Assembly (NCBI RefSeq): GCF_902362185.1
Contig: NC_044507.1
Coordinates: forward strand, 16,855,544 to 16,919,543
Source of the DNA: Chanos chanos
Lineage: Eukaryota; Chordata; Actinopteri; Gonorynchiformes; Chanidae
DNA length: 64,000 bases
Reading direction: 5' to 3'
The notes below the pieces were generated by a model that was not told the origin of the DNA, ran no database searches, and saw only the letters and a list, made by a program, of their open reading frames with translations. The translations under genes and the position numbers were made by a program. This document shows positions 40,141 through 52,294 of this stretch, piece by piece; the first letter of the stretch is position 1; each line of letters begins with the position of its first letter.

Positions 40141-42356
40141 AGTAACACAGTTTTTACATTAATCTATCAAACATGGGCGTCAGATATATAACTTGTCATA
40201 CAGTCTAGCGTATATAGAACATAAGAGGACATGCAGAACAACCGCTTAAAATCGGATATTTGGTTGTGAAAGTTCTGAGACTATACACCTCTGGGTAGCG
40301 TTATCTTCCTCTTCTTCCACGCCTAATGTGGAAAGTAAACAGTATCTTAGCGCGTACTGCCACCTACTGCACAGACGACGTACGGACCTACCTAAATCTG
40401 ATCAAAATCTCTCGCAAATTAAAGGGATAACTAGGTTTCCTTAGTAAGACTATAGTCAGTAGGCGATTTGTAGGGGGATGCCATCCCCCTTGTTAGCAAA
40501 ATGACCAAAATGCATCCGCCTTGTTAACCTGCCACCCCCCTTTATACTCTATAGAGCAGAGTCAGAGACCATTGGGCCACCCCCTGTTAAAAAATAACAA
40601 ATCACTTACTGACTATACTTAAGGCGAGGGATAAGGGGATAATTCAGACAATCCTGTATTTTTAAGAAATGCCAGCAGCTTAATGAAAACTCAGGCCTTA
40701 GGGCTCTATGGGCCTCATTCAGGGAAAAATTCAGTTACATGCACAAGGCACGTGCATGTACATAGCTCGTCTATTCATGTCGGGCATAATGTTCACAAAC
40801 TCCCTGATAAAACAAGTTCAAACACGTATGCTAAATGCTACAGTCATTAGTTTTATCATCCCATAAGTCCTACCCTCTTTATCATCAATTTCCAGCTTGA
40901 ACCATCTTTCGAAAATGTCGTCAACGGTTAGCATCTTCTACTATCTGACATTATTTGGGCTTCATATCTGAGAGAGCCCCTCACTGATCCGCTCTTGTAG
41001 AACATTATGCTGCATCTCCTGTGATACTGTGGAGGACAGAAACCATCAAGTCTCACGCACATGCCGATATACCTATTCCTATTCGTCAGTTACCAACTTA
41101 TGTCATTAATTCAATATATACATGATTTATAGGTTATTTGTAAAGTCAATCAATAATACGAGCAAAGCTACAGTCTAGCAGGTGATCTTTCAAAATTCAT
41201 AACTTGATTCATAACTTAAACCATGTGGTTCTATGAAGAATTTTCTGACAAAAATAAATCTCAAGGAAGATTACAACAACCAAAAACAAGCACAGGATCT
41301 GTAAAGAAGCTTAGAAAGGCTTTTCTTAGTACAAGACTAGTAGGGCGTGTTCAGACATTCGGCAATACATTTCCCAGAATGCATCGGAAGAAGCTCCTCA
41401 GCGTCCTATCTGATGATTGGTTGTTGGGCAATAGTTGAGCACATCGTACGAGGAAATACTTAGGGTGAGCAATACAGAGGATTTCTCATTCAAGACCACC
41501 ACCAATAACGATTGCATGGTAAAGTTTATAAATCTCTAAAACCGTTGATAGATTTCATAAGTTTTCGCTGTGCTTTGATTTATTGTTCAGGCTCATGCCT
41601 CTCTGTTAGATCGCGAAAGTTATGGCGTAATGCCACATTTTGAAGAAGTACGTGCTCCTGAGAGATATTTCATTAGTCTCTTGATTCCAAATTCGTAATT
41701 CGTATTAGGTCTTCCGAGATGCCCTCGGAGTTTCTCCTTGCATAATGAGCATTTTGCAGACTTGTTGACTTCAGCAGCATTAGTTAACTAAATTCTTTGA
41801 ATAAACGAATGAACTTGAGTAATTAAAACCTTCGCAGGGTAAAAGTTTCGATGTATCGACTTTCCATGTCGTTAACCTGTTTCCCCATTGATAACATTGT
41901 TGGACAGAAATTCGTGTCATGCTGCATTGTCAACTGCCCACTTCAGAAGTGGGCGGGGTTAATTCTGAAATTGAAGCGTAATCTAACTCACTCACTCAAT
42001 TTCAAAGCCGCTTATCCTGAGACGTAATCTTAGTTGAAAGGTAAATTTTACCATTGATTCTCAGCATTAGTCTTACATTATACATGAATAATTAAGAGTG
42101 AGTGCATATTCGACACTGGTGTCATTTTTGTAAGTGATTGTTGAGTTTCATTTATGATTTAGACATCTAGATGCAGCTGTATGATTTTGTCTAAATTTAC
42201 TGAAAAATATAAATTAGTGAGCAGTCTCTTTGGTCATAGGTGAAAAGTCAAACAATTGCACCACATGGATTGGCAGGAAAATGAGAGGGCTGTCACAATA
42301 TCTAGTTTCAGTTACACATTAACATTTACATGTTTCTGTTAGTATTACAGTTAAAA
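40141..42356. other. Spacer between zinc-finger gene D and pgls
   Basis: Divergent upstream regions of gene D (-) and pgls (+). It holds the MITE at 40457-40611. A TATTACAG acceptor-like site at 42343-42350 lies 6 bases before the pgls ATG and suggests a non-coding first exon farther upstream. No other gene is seen. Confidence 0.5.
40457..40611. mobile_element. hAT-like MITE of the CAGTAGG family, copy B
   Basis: Ends CAGTAGGCGATTTGT and, inverted, CAGTAAGTGATTTGT. Flanks ACTATAGT and ACTATACT match at 7 of 8 positions, supporting an 8-bp target duplication and the hAT superfamily. The interior has repeated CCATCCCCCTTGTTA-like units. Confidence 0.75.
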
Positions 42357-44627
42357 ATGTCAGGCCGAAGAGTGGTGGTCTTCCCTTCAGGAGCAGAACT
42401 GGGACCAGCTTTAGCCCAAATGGTGTCTTCTCGTGCAGAGAAAGCTATTGGTGCTGGTAGGAGCTTCTCTCTTGGCCTCTCTGGGGGCAGTTTAGTGTCT
42501 ATGCTCAGTAAAGAGCTGATTGCTCTGCCCAGTCTAGACTTCAGTCGATGGATAGTTGGGTTTTGTGATGAAAGACTGGTTCCATTTGATGACCCAGAGA
42601 GCACCTATGGGTTGTATAAGGTAACTATCTGCTCGACACTATGCACTCTGCTTTCATCCCCTTCCATATGTAGGAACTACGTCATAGTGTATACACCATA
42701 TTTCATACGTTCACCAATAGAACTCGTTGCTTTTCTTCCTGCTTCCTTTCAGAATCAATTTTTCTCCAAAGTAAACATTCCAGAGGACAGGATTTTGGCC
42801 ATAGACCCATCCTTATCAGTGCAAGAGTGTGCAGATGATTATGCCAACAAACTGAAAAAGGTTTTCATACCACACCTGCAAAGTGTTCAACCGAACATCT
42901 GTACATAAATGTTCCTTTCGCTGAGTCTGTAATCCTGACATTCACTGAGATTCCCTCTGTTTAGGCATTCGACACCGATCAAACCCCCGTGTTTGATATG
43001 CTGTTGCTGGGAATGGGACCCGATGGGCACACTTGCTCTCTCTTTCCAGGGCACCCCTTACTGCAGGTTTGATTAGATAACTCTCATACTGTTAAAGACG
43101 TATTAACATTGTGCTTTAAGCTGTGTCCCTCACAGCACAGCAACTTACCTTTCAGTCTCCAAACGAGTGCTTGTCTTCATACGGTTTCTCCTACACTCTG
43201 ATTGGCTGAGTGAGGTAGCTGTGGTTAGGTCATGTGTAGTCAGCTTCAGTATCCAGTAGTATTAACCAAATTTGCAAGTTGTTGTTTTTTTTTTTCTTTG
43301 AGAGCCTATACATTGTAGATCACAGTAAAGGTGTCATCAAAAACAGGAAGTGGTCACCCACTCTTACATAAGATCTCTTGTGTATTGGTGCTTAGCACGA
43401 TTTGTTACTTTGTTGTCGTTCTCCTATTATTCCTTCCCTATAAGATAAGATGTAAATAGCTGTTGTTTTGCATATTATATCTATTGTACAGGCTTTGGTG
43501 CAAAGGGCTTGTATTGTAATGCTTAGATGATTTTAAGCTATTTCAGAATACAGGGGCTTCACCTACTGTAAGAAATTCAAAACAGACTCATTTATTATGG
43601 AAATCACAGGAAATCACCTATTAAGGACTGTTTGTGAATGAGGGGGTATAAGACCCTCCCTGATAGTGTTTATAAGTGTTTGTGGTGGCAAGCCTAAATT
43701 TGGGCTATGTATACACACACACACACACACATTACATCATAGACTGTTAATAGACTTGCGGGATTATTTATGGCTTACTTGTGGCTTAACTGTTTTTTTC
43801 AGTAACTATCTTTAAGTTATTCCAACTTTTGGACGCGTGCCAGCATACATTCAGTCTGTCTTTTACACACCCATGGCTTGTCTTGTAAGACAGCTCAAAC
43901 GGTGCATGCTTTTTACAAGTTCTAACATATTTTCTCAGAGACCATGAAATGTACTGTATTCATCAGGGCTCATTGATTCAGCTGTTCACTATCCAGATAT
44001 CGGAGTGAAAAAAAATGTCATGTTTTTCTGGTATCTCACTGTGTTATTTGTTTTGTATGGAATATTCCTATTTCATAGGAGAATCAAAGAACCGTGGCCC
44101 CTATCAGTGACTCTCCCAAACCTCCCCCTCAGCGAGTTACCATGACACTGCCTGTGGTGAACGCCGCTCGCTGTGTTGTTTTTGTGTCCACTGGGGGCAG
44201 CAAAGCCCCTGTGCTAAAGGTATGTATGGTTATCTTGAAACCCCTCAATGTCCCAAAAAAAGAAAGTATTATAATAGCAGAGATGTCCTTCCTGTCAAGC
44301 TGCAGGCATCAAAATAAACTATTGGTATGCATATTTGGTTATAATTGTTATGGCAACCCTGGTTGTTCAAAAAAAAAAAAAAAAATCATGGAATTCTTAA
44401 TTCGTTGAGGTCAAATTAACAGAGACTATTACTTGGTCTTGTCCTGATGTATGTTTTTTTTTTCCCCCCGTCTTCCACAGCAAGTGTTGGAGGATGGGGA
44501 AGGTGTTCCACTTCCTGCAGCTCTTGTCAGACCAAGCCAGGGAGAGCTCTTCTGGCTGGTAGATGAGCCTGCAGCAGCATCCTTAACGCTTCAGGTGGAG
44601 AGACCAGGCCCTGGAGCCAAGCTTTGA
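42357..44627 (+). CDS. pgls: 6-phosphogluconolactonase
   Basis: Cytosolic enzyme of the oxidative pentose phosphate pathway; hydrolyses 6-phosphogluconolactone to 6-phosphogluconate. Exons: 42357-42620, 42753-42860, 42965-43066, 44079-44219, 44481-44627, all phase 0 and GT-AG, giving 253 residues (human 258). Family motifs are intact: FSLGLSGGS (phosphate-binding loop), [36 protein letters not shown] (catalytic region) and the [15 protein letters not shown] block. The frame is open a little upstream of the ATG, but an acceptor-like TATTACAG at 42343-42350 suggests that part is intron. AATAAA at 44959-44964 is a likely poly(A) signal. Confidence 0.93.
43711..43731. repeat. (AC)n microsatellite in a pgls intron
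   Basis: Uninterrupted AC run in the third intron. Confidence 0.85.
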
Positions 44628-45546
44628 GGCCAAGAAAACTGTAGATGAAGAGTTGGCACAGTGCATCCAGGATGCCTGTTCAATTTGTAACATTTTAAAC
44701 AATGGGCAAACATTACAGGCAACTTCTCTGTATTTCAGTTTCATCATAATGTCATACTGACAGTATATTTGTGGACATCCCCAGTTTTTGTGTGACACAC
44801 ATTTGAAATGTGTAAATGGCAACGGTTTCGTGGAAAAAGGAAATATTTTGGAAAAGAAAACTGAGGTGTATTGAAACTTCTGTGTTGCCCTAGAAGGGTG
44901 TTTTCTATCGCATGATTAATTAACTTTTTGTTCCCTGTGAAGAGGCTGAGTAAGAATTAATAAAAAAAAATAAAAAGAAGAACATAACATTGTAGTATTT
45001 CAGCATTTATTTTCATTTATTTTCTGCGGTGTCAATTAAATAAAATGAAAATGATATGTGGTAGAACCTTAATCTTAAAGATCCCGGTTTCCGCATGCGT
45101 GACAATTTAACCTAAAACAGTTTCTGCTTTAGGTTAAAAACATCACCCCCCCACCTTTGTGTGATAAACCCTCTTTTGCCTTGCAGTGCAATATGAAGTA
45201 CGCCGAGATGACAAACTGATATTTTCCAGATGAATTACACTGGTTTTATCTCGTCATTATTTTACGGAAGAATTAAAGACGACTGCAGTGTAAATACTTA
45301 CAGACTGAGGTAAGACTGCACATCAAAAGCCCTCCCCTTTAAGTCAAAGTTGCTTTTCCCCTTTAAGTAGCTTGAGTATGTACTCGGTCTATGGAGCTAG
45401 GTGCAGAGTTGTCACTGGGTTGATTTTTCGTCGGTGAAAGTAATTACCAGGAGAATGCCAACCGCTGTCTCTGTGATTCCACGCTTAATTCCTTCTTTAA
45501 ACTGATAGTTTGTATTCATTTTCCGTGATTTTGCATTTCATCAACA
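44628..45546. other. pgls 3' UTR and colgalt1 5' region
   Basis: The AATAAA at 44959 ends the likely pgls 3' UTR. The rest should hold the colgalt1 promoter and 5' UTR. The gap between the two transcripts is under about 600 bases. No other feature is seen. Confidence 0.55.
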
Positions 45547-48500
45547 ATGTACCGCTATAGCATATTACTGTCTGCCCTGTTTTGCCTTCTGAACTCCGAA
45601 CCAGTTCAGGGGTACTTTTCCGAGGAGCGTTGGAGTCCAGAATCTCCTTTACTAGCACCAAGAGTTCTTATTGCACTCATCTGTCGTAATTCTGAGCACT
45701 CGTTACCATACTTTCTCGGAGCCATCGAGCGTCTGAATTATCCTAAGGACCGTATTGCTTTGTGGTAAGTTCTGTCAGTTCAGTTATAAATGATGTTTAA
45801 AGGAATTATATCTTCTAAAAACCAGCGCAGCAATCTCTAACAGATCTTGCAGATGCATCGAACATGATTGCGAGAAGCAAATTTCCTCAGATTATCGTTG
45901 TGCTTCTCTAATATTAACTGGAAAGAAATTATGTTTCACTTACGTCGTGATTCCCGTGCACACTCGTTTCAATCTATAAATTGGTTTCAACCAAGTATCA
46001 GATCATGCAAACGCACTTTTTCTTTGCCCAGCGTACAGTCCGACTTCTTCGATCCGTGTAGACCTACACTGCTCCTGTTTCTACGTTCTCTGTCCTGCTG
46101 GAATGTTTGTCCATAGTAGTTTAGAATGATGACACGGTAAAGAAAGTTATACAACTGTGTGCTAACGGACAGGATGCCTCGTCAGCGTACGGGCTTGGGC
46201 GCTCTGCCGGCATCCTGTTTATTTCCTACTGGCTTGTCTTTCCATTAGCTCTGCACTACCCCTGTCAAGGGTCCACGATTATAGGATGGGAAAACTTGTA
46301 CATTGGGAGTTTAAAACATCTGTCTTGCAGCAGTTGTCTCGAGGGGATGGGTATGAAGAGGAAGGGTTCTCACATCCAAACCACCAGATCCATTTTGACC
46401 GTCTCACGGGTACTTGGCTGTGGGTGGAATTTTACTCCACGGTAGTCATTTGTTCCACCCATTGAACTGAACAGTATTAAAAAGGCAGTGTCATGTATTG
46501 TGTTTTCTATAAATAGTTTTGATGGTGTTTTTTGCTTCTTTTTTGTTGTTTTTGCGTAAGGAAAGTGTTTTTCAAACTGCTCATCTTGAAAAGTGGTCAC
46601 ATTTTCAATGGGATGTAAATCTGTCTTTATATTTGTTAATAAACATATCACAGTGTATTTTAAATGTTTGTGCTCAACCCAAACAGCTGGGCTAAATATC
46701 CTCTAAGGAGTCCAGCCAATTTGGCCTCTATGATGGAATATACATATGGAATATACAGTCACAAACATTCAAGGTTTAAAAGGTAGACAGACAGAATCTG
46801 TGAATCAACAGCCTCTTCAATCTTCAATCAACTACACAGTAGAGGGAAGAATGAACTAGCTTAGCATGGACTTGGAGTTTGCTGTAGACCTCACTGATGT
46901 CTGAAACCTGTTTGATGAACCAGCCTGGGCCTCAGGCCAGCCCAGCTGTGCTGTTAATGTCTGTCTGTTTGTGAAGACAGTGGCCAGTGTGCAGGCAGCT
47001 GGACCAGACACATGGAGAGTTAAGTTATGAGTTATGCTGTGAATCCCTGTCTCTATACTCAGAGCCAAAACAAGAGAGGAACATGTGGTCCTTCATCTAT
47101 CTGTTTATCTATAAGAGGAAAAAATGTTGTACTGTTGTTCCCTTCACATGGCACTTTCACCCTTGTGATTCCTGTTCTTGCCTGTTTTTTGAGAGAAAAT
47201 GTGGACTACTTTTTTTGAGGAACTGAGTGTACTGTTTCATAGGAGAGGTGTGTCACTCTGGGCAGCCATTGTGTAGCACCATTGGTGTAGGGTTTTTTTC
47301 TTTAGTTCTTTTTTTTGTCCGTTTCATTGGAATAGCCATTCTAAAAAAAATAGATTACATGATCATCTTACACCTGGTTTAACCTTACATCTTTATTTTA
47401 GTTATCTTGTCAAATCTCCCTGAACACAAACACTCATTGAACCACAAAACTTTGTATGAAAAAAAAACCCAAAAAAAACCATAGACTGCTGACAGGTCGA
47501 CTGCTGTAATTTGGTCTAAGTGAAGAGCCTAAGTTAAAGTGCATTTTCTGTATGTACAGGGTGGCAACCGACCACAATGTGGACAACACCACGTATGTGT
47601 TACGGGACTGGCTCATCAACGTTCAAAAACTTTACCACTACGTGGAGTGGAGGCCTCAAACAGAACCCAGGTGTGTTTTAGAGTCTTTTTATGTAATGAT
47701 ATTATTTTCGTTTTTCTCTCTTTTTTTCCTCATTAAATAGATTCCTTTTTTCTCCTTAGACAATATGAAGGAGAAAGTGGTCCCAAGCACTGGACAAACC
47801 TGCGGTATGCATATATCATGAAATTGCGGCAGGCAGCGCTGGAGTCTGCTCGAGAGATGTGGGCTGACTACTTCATGGTACGTCTCTGTTGAGAAACAAC
47901 CCTCCAGTCAAACTTATTATTGGTTAGTTCCTTAGTAAAAGTAATTTTTAGGTGAGGAAAGCAGCCCAGCCATTGGGCAGTTATGGTTTCCTTGAGCAAG
48001 GCTTTGGACTGGAGCTTCAGCCAAATGTGTAAATCAAAATTTAAACGCAGTCCTTGAAACAGAACAAAAAGAAGATAACATGGCAATTGGAGAAATTTGG
48101 AAAGTGATCAAGTTGTGTTTTCCTTTCCTCTCTATGACATAACAATAACTCTGCAATTTTATAATCACTGTTGCTTTACTGTCGCTAAATTTAGCCCTCA
48201 GAGCATATTGTCTGAGACCAGCAAGGCGTAACTTTTGGACAGGGTTTGTCCGTAATTTTGGAAGTGAAGCGAGAGAGAGAGAGACAGAGTGGCTTGCTGT
48301 TTATTGCTGGTTAACATGCTTTGTAATATAAACAGTCTCTGGTGGTGGTTTATGAGCCAATGAAATCTTCCAGTTTTATTTTCTGTTCTCCAGCTCATCA
48401 ATCTGAGATCAGTTTTAGTGACAGCTGTTGTGTTTTGAAATATTTGCAGTTGGTTGACTGTGATAATCTTCTGACCAATCCGAACGTTTTGTGGAAGCTG

Positions 48501-51071
48501 ATAAGGGAGAACAAAACCATTGTGGCACCGATGATGGAGTCTCGTGCAGCCTACTCGAACTTCTGGTGTGGAATGACTTCTCAGGTACGGTGATGGTTCT
48601 ATGGGCTCATGCATGCGAACCAATGTGAGCATCTAAAAGATGGTAATCCACTTCTCTCTGTTCTGTTGCTAGGGTTATTATAAGCGAACCCCTGCCTACA
48701 TACCCATAAGAAAACAAGTCCGAAAGGGTTGCTTTGCTGTTCCCATGGTACACTCCACCTTCCTGATGGACCTGCGCAAGGAGGCATCCAGGCAGCTGGC
48801 TTTCCATCCTCCACACCCAGACTATGGCTGGGCATTTGATGACATCATTGTCTTTGCCTTTTCTGCAAGAATGGCAGGTACAGTGACATGAAAGGACATT
48901 GTTATAATGAGTATAGTTTACTGGACAAGATCTCGATATGTGAAGCTGAGGATGTGAAGGAGCAAAATATGAAGGAAACAACATATTATTAGAAACATGT
49001 GCCATTCTTGGCAGATGTTTGTCGCCATCTATATTAAATGAAGTCAAATCAAACTTATTTCCTCACAGGGAAGACACCTTTAATCATCCTACTTTGTTTC
49101 CTTGCCCTCTGTCAGATGTGCAGATGTTCCTCTGTAACAGAGAAACGTATGGATTTTTCCCTGTGCCGTTACGAGCTCACAACACTCTGAGGGATGAGAA
49201 GGACAGCTTCATACACACTGTATTAGAAGTCAATGGTGAGTTACAGATTAGAGGTTACAGACCAATTGCAGACTAATACACACTGTATTAGAAGTCAATG
49301 GTGAGTTACAGATTAGAGGTTACAGACCAATTGCAGACTAATACACACTGTATTAGAAGTCAATGGTAAGTTGCAGAGTAAAGGTTACAGACTAATTGCA
49401 AACTAATATACACTGTATTAGAGGTCAATGGTAAGTTGCAGAGTAAAGGTTACAGACTAGTTGCAGACTAATCTCCTTGTCGTACTTCTGCTAAGATTAT
49501 CAAGTTTTGACCCAAACATTTTAATCTAACATTTTGGGTGAAATATGCCCATTTGTTCTATTCATATAGTGCGGAACCCCCCAGTGGAGCCTTCCAGATA
49601 CCTTCCCGCCCCCATTCGGCAACCAGACAAGTTGGGCTTCGATGAGGTGAGTTCAGAGGTAGACTGAAGGAGTTTACATGTTGCTATGTTAGTGTGCAGT
49701 GGTACATTGCATAGTCTTCTTGCCATTTGACTGGTTGGTGGATTTCGAAAAGGTGTTCATGATAAACCTGGAGCGGCGGACTGACCGTCGGGAGCGCATG
49801 CTAAGGGCACTGCGCGAGCAGGAGATTGACTGTAAGATCATCGCTGCTGTCGACGGCAAGTAGGTGGTCCATTCAATGCTATCTAACCACCTTTGTTTAG
49901 CTTCTCTTTAGATTTGTCTCTTTTTTTGGTTTGGTTTGGATTTTTGTTTTTTTACAGTAAATATTACTTGTGCAAAATTCATCGTTCACCTCCTTTGGAC
50001 TCCTTTGTGACTGGTCTCATTTTTCGAACCAGGGCAATGAATATAACCGAGATCCACGCAATGGGGATCCACATGCTCCCTGGCTACAGTGACCCCTACC
50101 ACGGCCGACCTCTGACACGGGGTGAGCTGGGGTGTTTCCTCTCCCACTACAATATCTGGAAAGAGGTATGGAGTAACCGGAGGAGGCTCTCAATTCCGGA
50201 GAGCTGAAAACTTTATCAGTTGTTTATCCCTGTGAACAGATATCTTCAGGCACTGATTCGGCTATGCTCTGATGCACAGGTTGTAGATCGAGGCCTGAAA
50301 ACCTCGCTGGTAATTGAAGATGATTTGCGGTTTGAAATTTTTTTCAAACGACGCCTCCAGAATCTAATGAGCGAGGTGGAGACGGAGGGTCTGGACTGGG
50401 ACCTCATGTGAGTTTACACTTTTAACATATCACTCTTTGGCACTTTTACTCACAAACACCTTATTAATGACTTTTTTGCTTTTACACATCTCAGTTATAT
50501 TGGAAGGAAGAGAATGCAGGTCGAGCACCCAGAGAAAGCGGTGCCCAACATTCACAACCTGGTGGAGGCCGACTACTCCTACTGGACCCTGGGGTATATG
50601 ATTTCGTTACAGGGAGCCCAAAAGCTCCTCAAAGCAGAACCACTAAAAAGAATGTTACCAGTGGACGAGTTTCTGCCCATTATGTTCAATAAGCATCCTG
50701 TGTAAGTGCAGTGGCTGGAGAATATGACCATACTCAGAGACATAACTTAATACCTTGACCCTTGTTCTTACTTACTTCTAATGCCTCACCTTTTCCTCTC
50801 TAGCACAGACTATATGGAACAGTTTGAGACCAGGGACCTGAAGGCCTTTTCAGCAGAGCCTTTGCTGGTGTTTCCAACTCACTACACAGGCGAACCAGGA
50901 TACATCAGTGACACGGAGACCTCCACGGTCTGGGACAATGAGAAAGTCCGTACAGATTGGGATAGGGCCCGGTCCAGGAAGACCCACGAACAAGCGAAGA
51001 TTAGCTCTGAGGCACAAAACTCGGACGTGCTCCAGTCGCCTTTGGACAGTTCGGCACGTGATGAGCTATAA
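45547..51071 (+). CDS. colgalt1: Procollagen galactosyltransferase 1 (GT25 family, ER lumen)
   Basis: Transfers galactose to hydroxylysine of collagens in the ER lumen. Exons: 45547-45764, 47560-47670, 47760-47877, 48450-48584, 48673-48877, 49116-49235, 49570-49646, 49753-49859, 50033-50165, 50280-50407, 50495-50701 and 50804-51071, all in phase, giving 608 residues (human 622). Residues 1-22 form a signal peptide. The acidic DxD-type sites are D152-C-D154 in the N-terminal domain and D447-W-D449 in the C-terminal GT25 domain, with EDD at 421-423. The protein ends ARDEL, an RDEL ER-retention signal as in human. The intron 7 acceptor (CGAAAAG|GTG) has a poor pyrimidine tract, but the protein match is strong. 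The exon 6 donor region is repeated four times; see 49213-49472. Start ATG chosen because the signal peptide follows directly. Confidence 0.94.
49213..49472 (+). repeat. Four 65-bp tandem repeats spanning the colgalt1 exon 6 / intron 6 junction
   Basis: Units start at 49213, 49278, 49343 and 49408. Units 1 and 2 look identical; units 3 and 4 differ at several bases. Each unit begins with the last 23 bases of exon 6 (ACACTGTATTAGAAGTCAAT region) and a 5' splice site. Donors fall at 49236 (GTGAGT), 49301 (GTGAGT), 49366 (GTAAGT) and 49431 (GTAAGT). Only the first gives the conserved protein. The others read into an in-frame TAA (IAD-stop) after the first donor. Confidence 0.95.
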
Positions 51072-52020
51072 GGGTGACACTTTTGGGTTAAGATCTGGGG
51101 TTGTGTGTAGTTTAATGTGCAAAAACACCGCACGCTCTCACTTTTAACCTGTTAGGTACTTTTCAAAAAGGGTTCTTTTTCCTTTTATGCAAATGTCACA
51201 TTGAATGTGGTTTTCTCTCACTAGTAGACTAGCAAGAGATTATTTCATCAGAAGGGAACAAATTGTTTTTTTTCTCATTTTTTTATGTTCAGTCTCTGTT
51301 TTTCTTTCAACCGCCTCCTCTGAGACTTGAAATATGCATTTTTGTTCAGCAGAGACATTAGTGGTTTTATTATGACACAGGGAGGTTTTGAATGTGTTCC
51401 GTGGTTTGCAGTGCCCTTTTGAAAAGACTGCTATATGGAATCCCCTGATAAGGACCCTCCTATCTCATCCCCATCACTATTTTGAGGAGTTTTTTTTACT
51501 CACTAAAACTATTACAGACCGTCTCTGTGTGTGTTCCAAGAATAGCAGATTTTTTTTTTCTTTCTTTGTACCTTTTTATGCGAATTTTAGATCATCACAC
51601 TACATTTTAAGTCACAAACGGATGAAAAAAAAAAAAACAACGAAAAAGATATCAAGCTAGAATAAAGCTTGGCTGTACAACACACAAGGACCGTGTGTGG
51701 GTAGATCAGAGACCTCACAGCCTGTTACAGAAGGGGGAGAAGAAAAAAGATAAACCACACATACCACCTGCCCCGCTGGTCTGTCTTCAGACTAACACCC
51801 CCCTTCATCAGCGGGGTTAGAAGCAAAACCGACTACTGTAAACGCCTCAGAGTCTGTGGTTACACCGCTATATCATTCAGAAGCCATTAAAATTCCATAT
51901 ACACCCCATCCGACCACAGTTTGAGACAATGGTCTAGCCTGTATGGACTGAATGTGAAGAAAGGCATAAACATACTGAGAAGGTGACATGGACTCATGGT
52001 TTGAATAAAGCTCACTGCTT
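51072..52020 (+). promoter_or_regulatory. colgalt1 3' UTR with poly(A) signals
   Basis: AT-rich sequence after the RDEL stop. AATAAA hexamers occur near 51661 (AGAATAAAGC) and 52004 (TGAATAAAGC). No coding signal. Confidence 0.55.
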
Positions 52021-52105
52021 TATTGTGGGTTTTATTTAGTTAAGTATAGCTTTGGGCATGTAATTCATAGTTTGTTTGGTCAACAAGTGGTCTTTTTTTC
52101 CCCAG

Positions 52106-52193
52106 CTCTCAGCTATGGCCATGAACAGCTTCAATTTTGGTGATGTTTTGGCCAGACAGAATTGGGGGGGCAAGAAGAAATCAGATTCTTCTG
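52106..52193 (+). other. Exon-like segment of unknown affiliation
   Basis: A strong acceptor (TCTTTTTTTCCCCAG) precedes ATGGCCATGAACAGC at 52115. The frame reads MAMNSFNFGDVLARQNWGG, then KKKSDSS, and reaches CTG|gtaatg in phase 1. That phase would join the gmip exon at 55653 (giving D-S-K). Alternatively it reads on to a stop at 52294. I do not recognise the peptide. It could be an alternative first coding exon of gmip, an unrelated small gene, or chance. Confidence 0.25.
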
Positions 52194-52294
52194 GTAATGA
52201 TGCCATGTACAATACTAATGACTTTATTTCACCAGATGTGCCTTCAAGTAAAAATAAAGATTATTTTGTTACAATTTACAACATTATTTTGTAA

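Noticed and set aside
41985-42021. Sequence resembling the CCGCTTATCC tail of fish LINE/SINE elements
   Set aside because: Only about 35 bases match and no body of an element is visible beside it.
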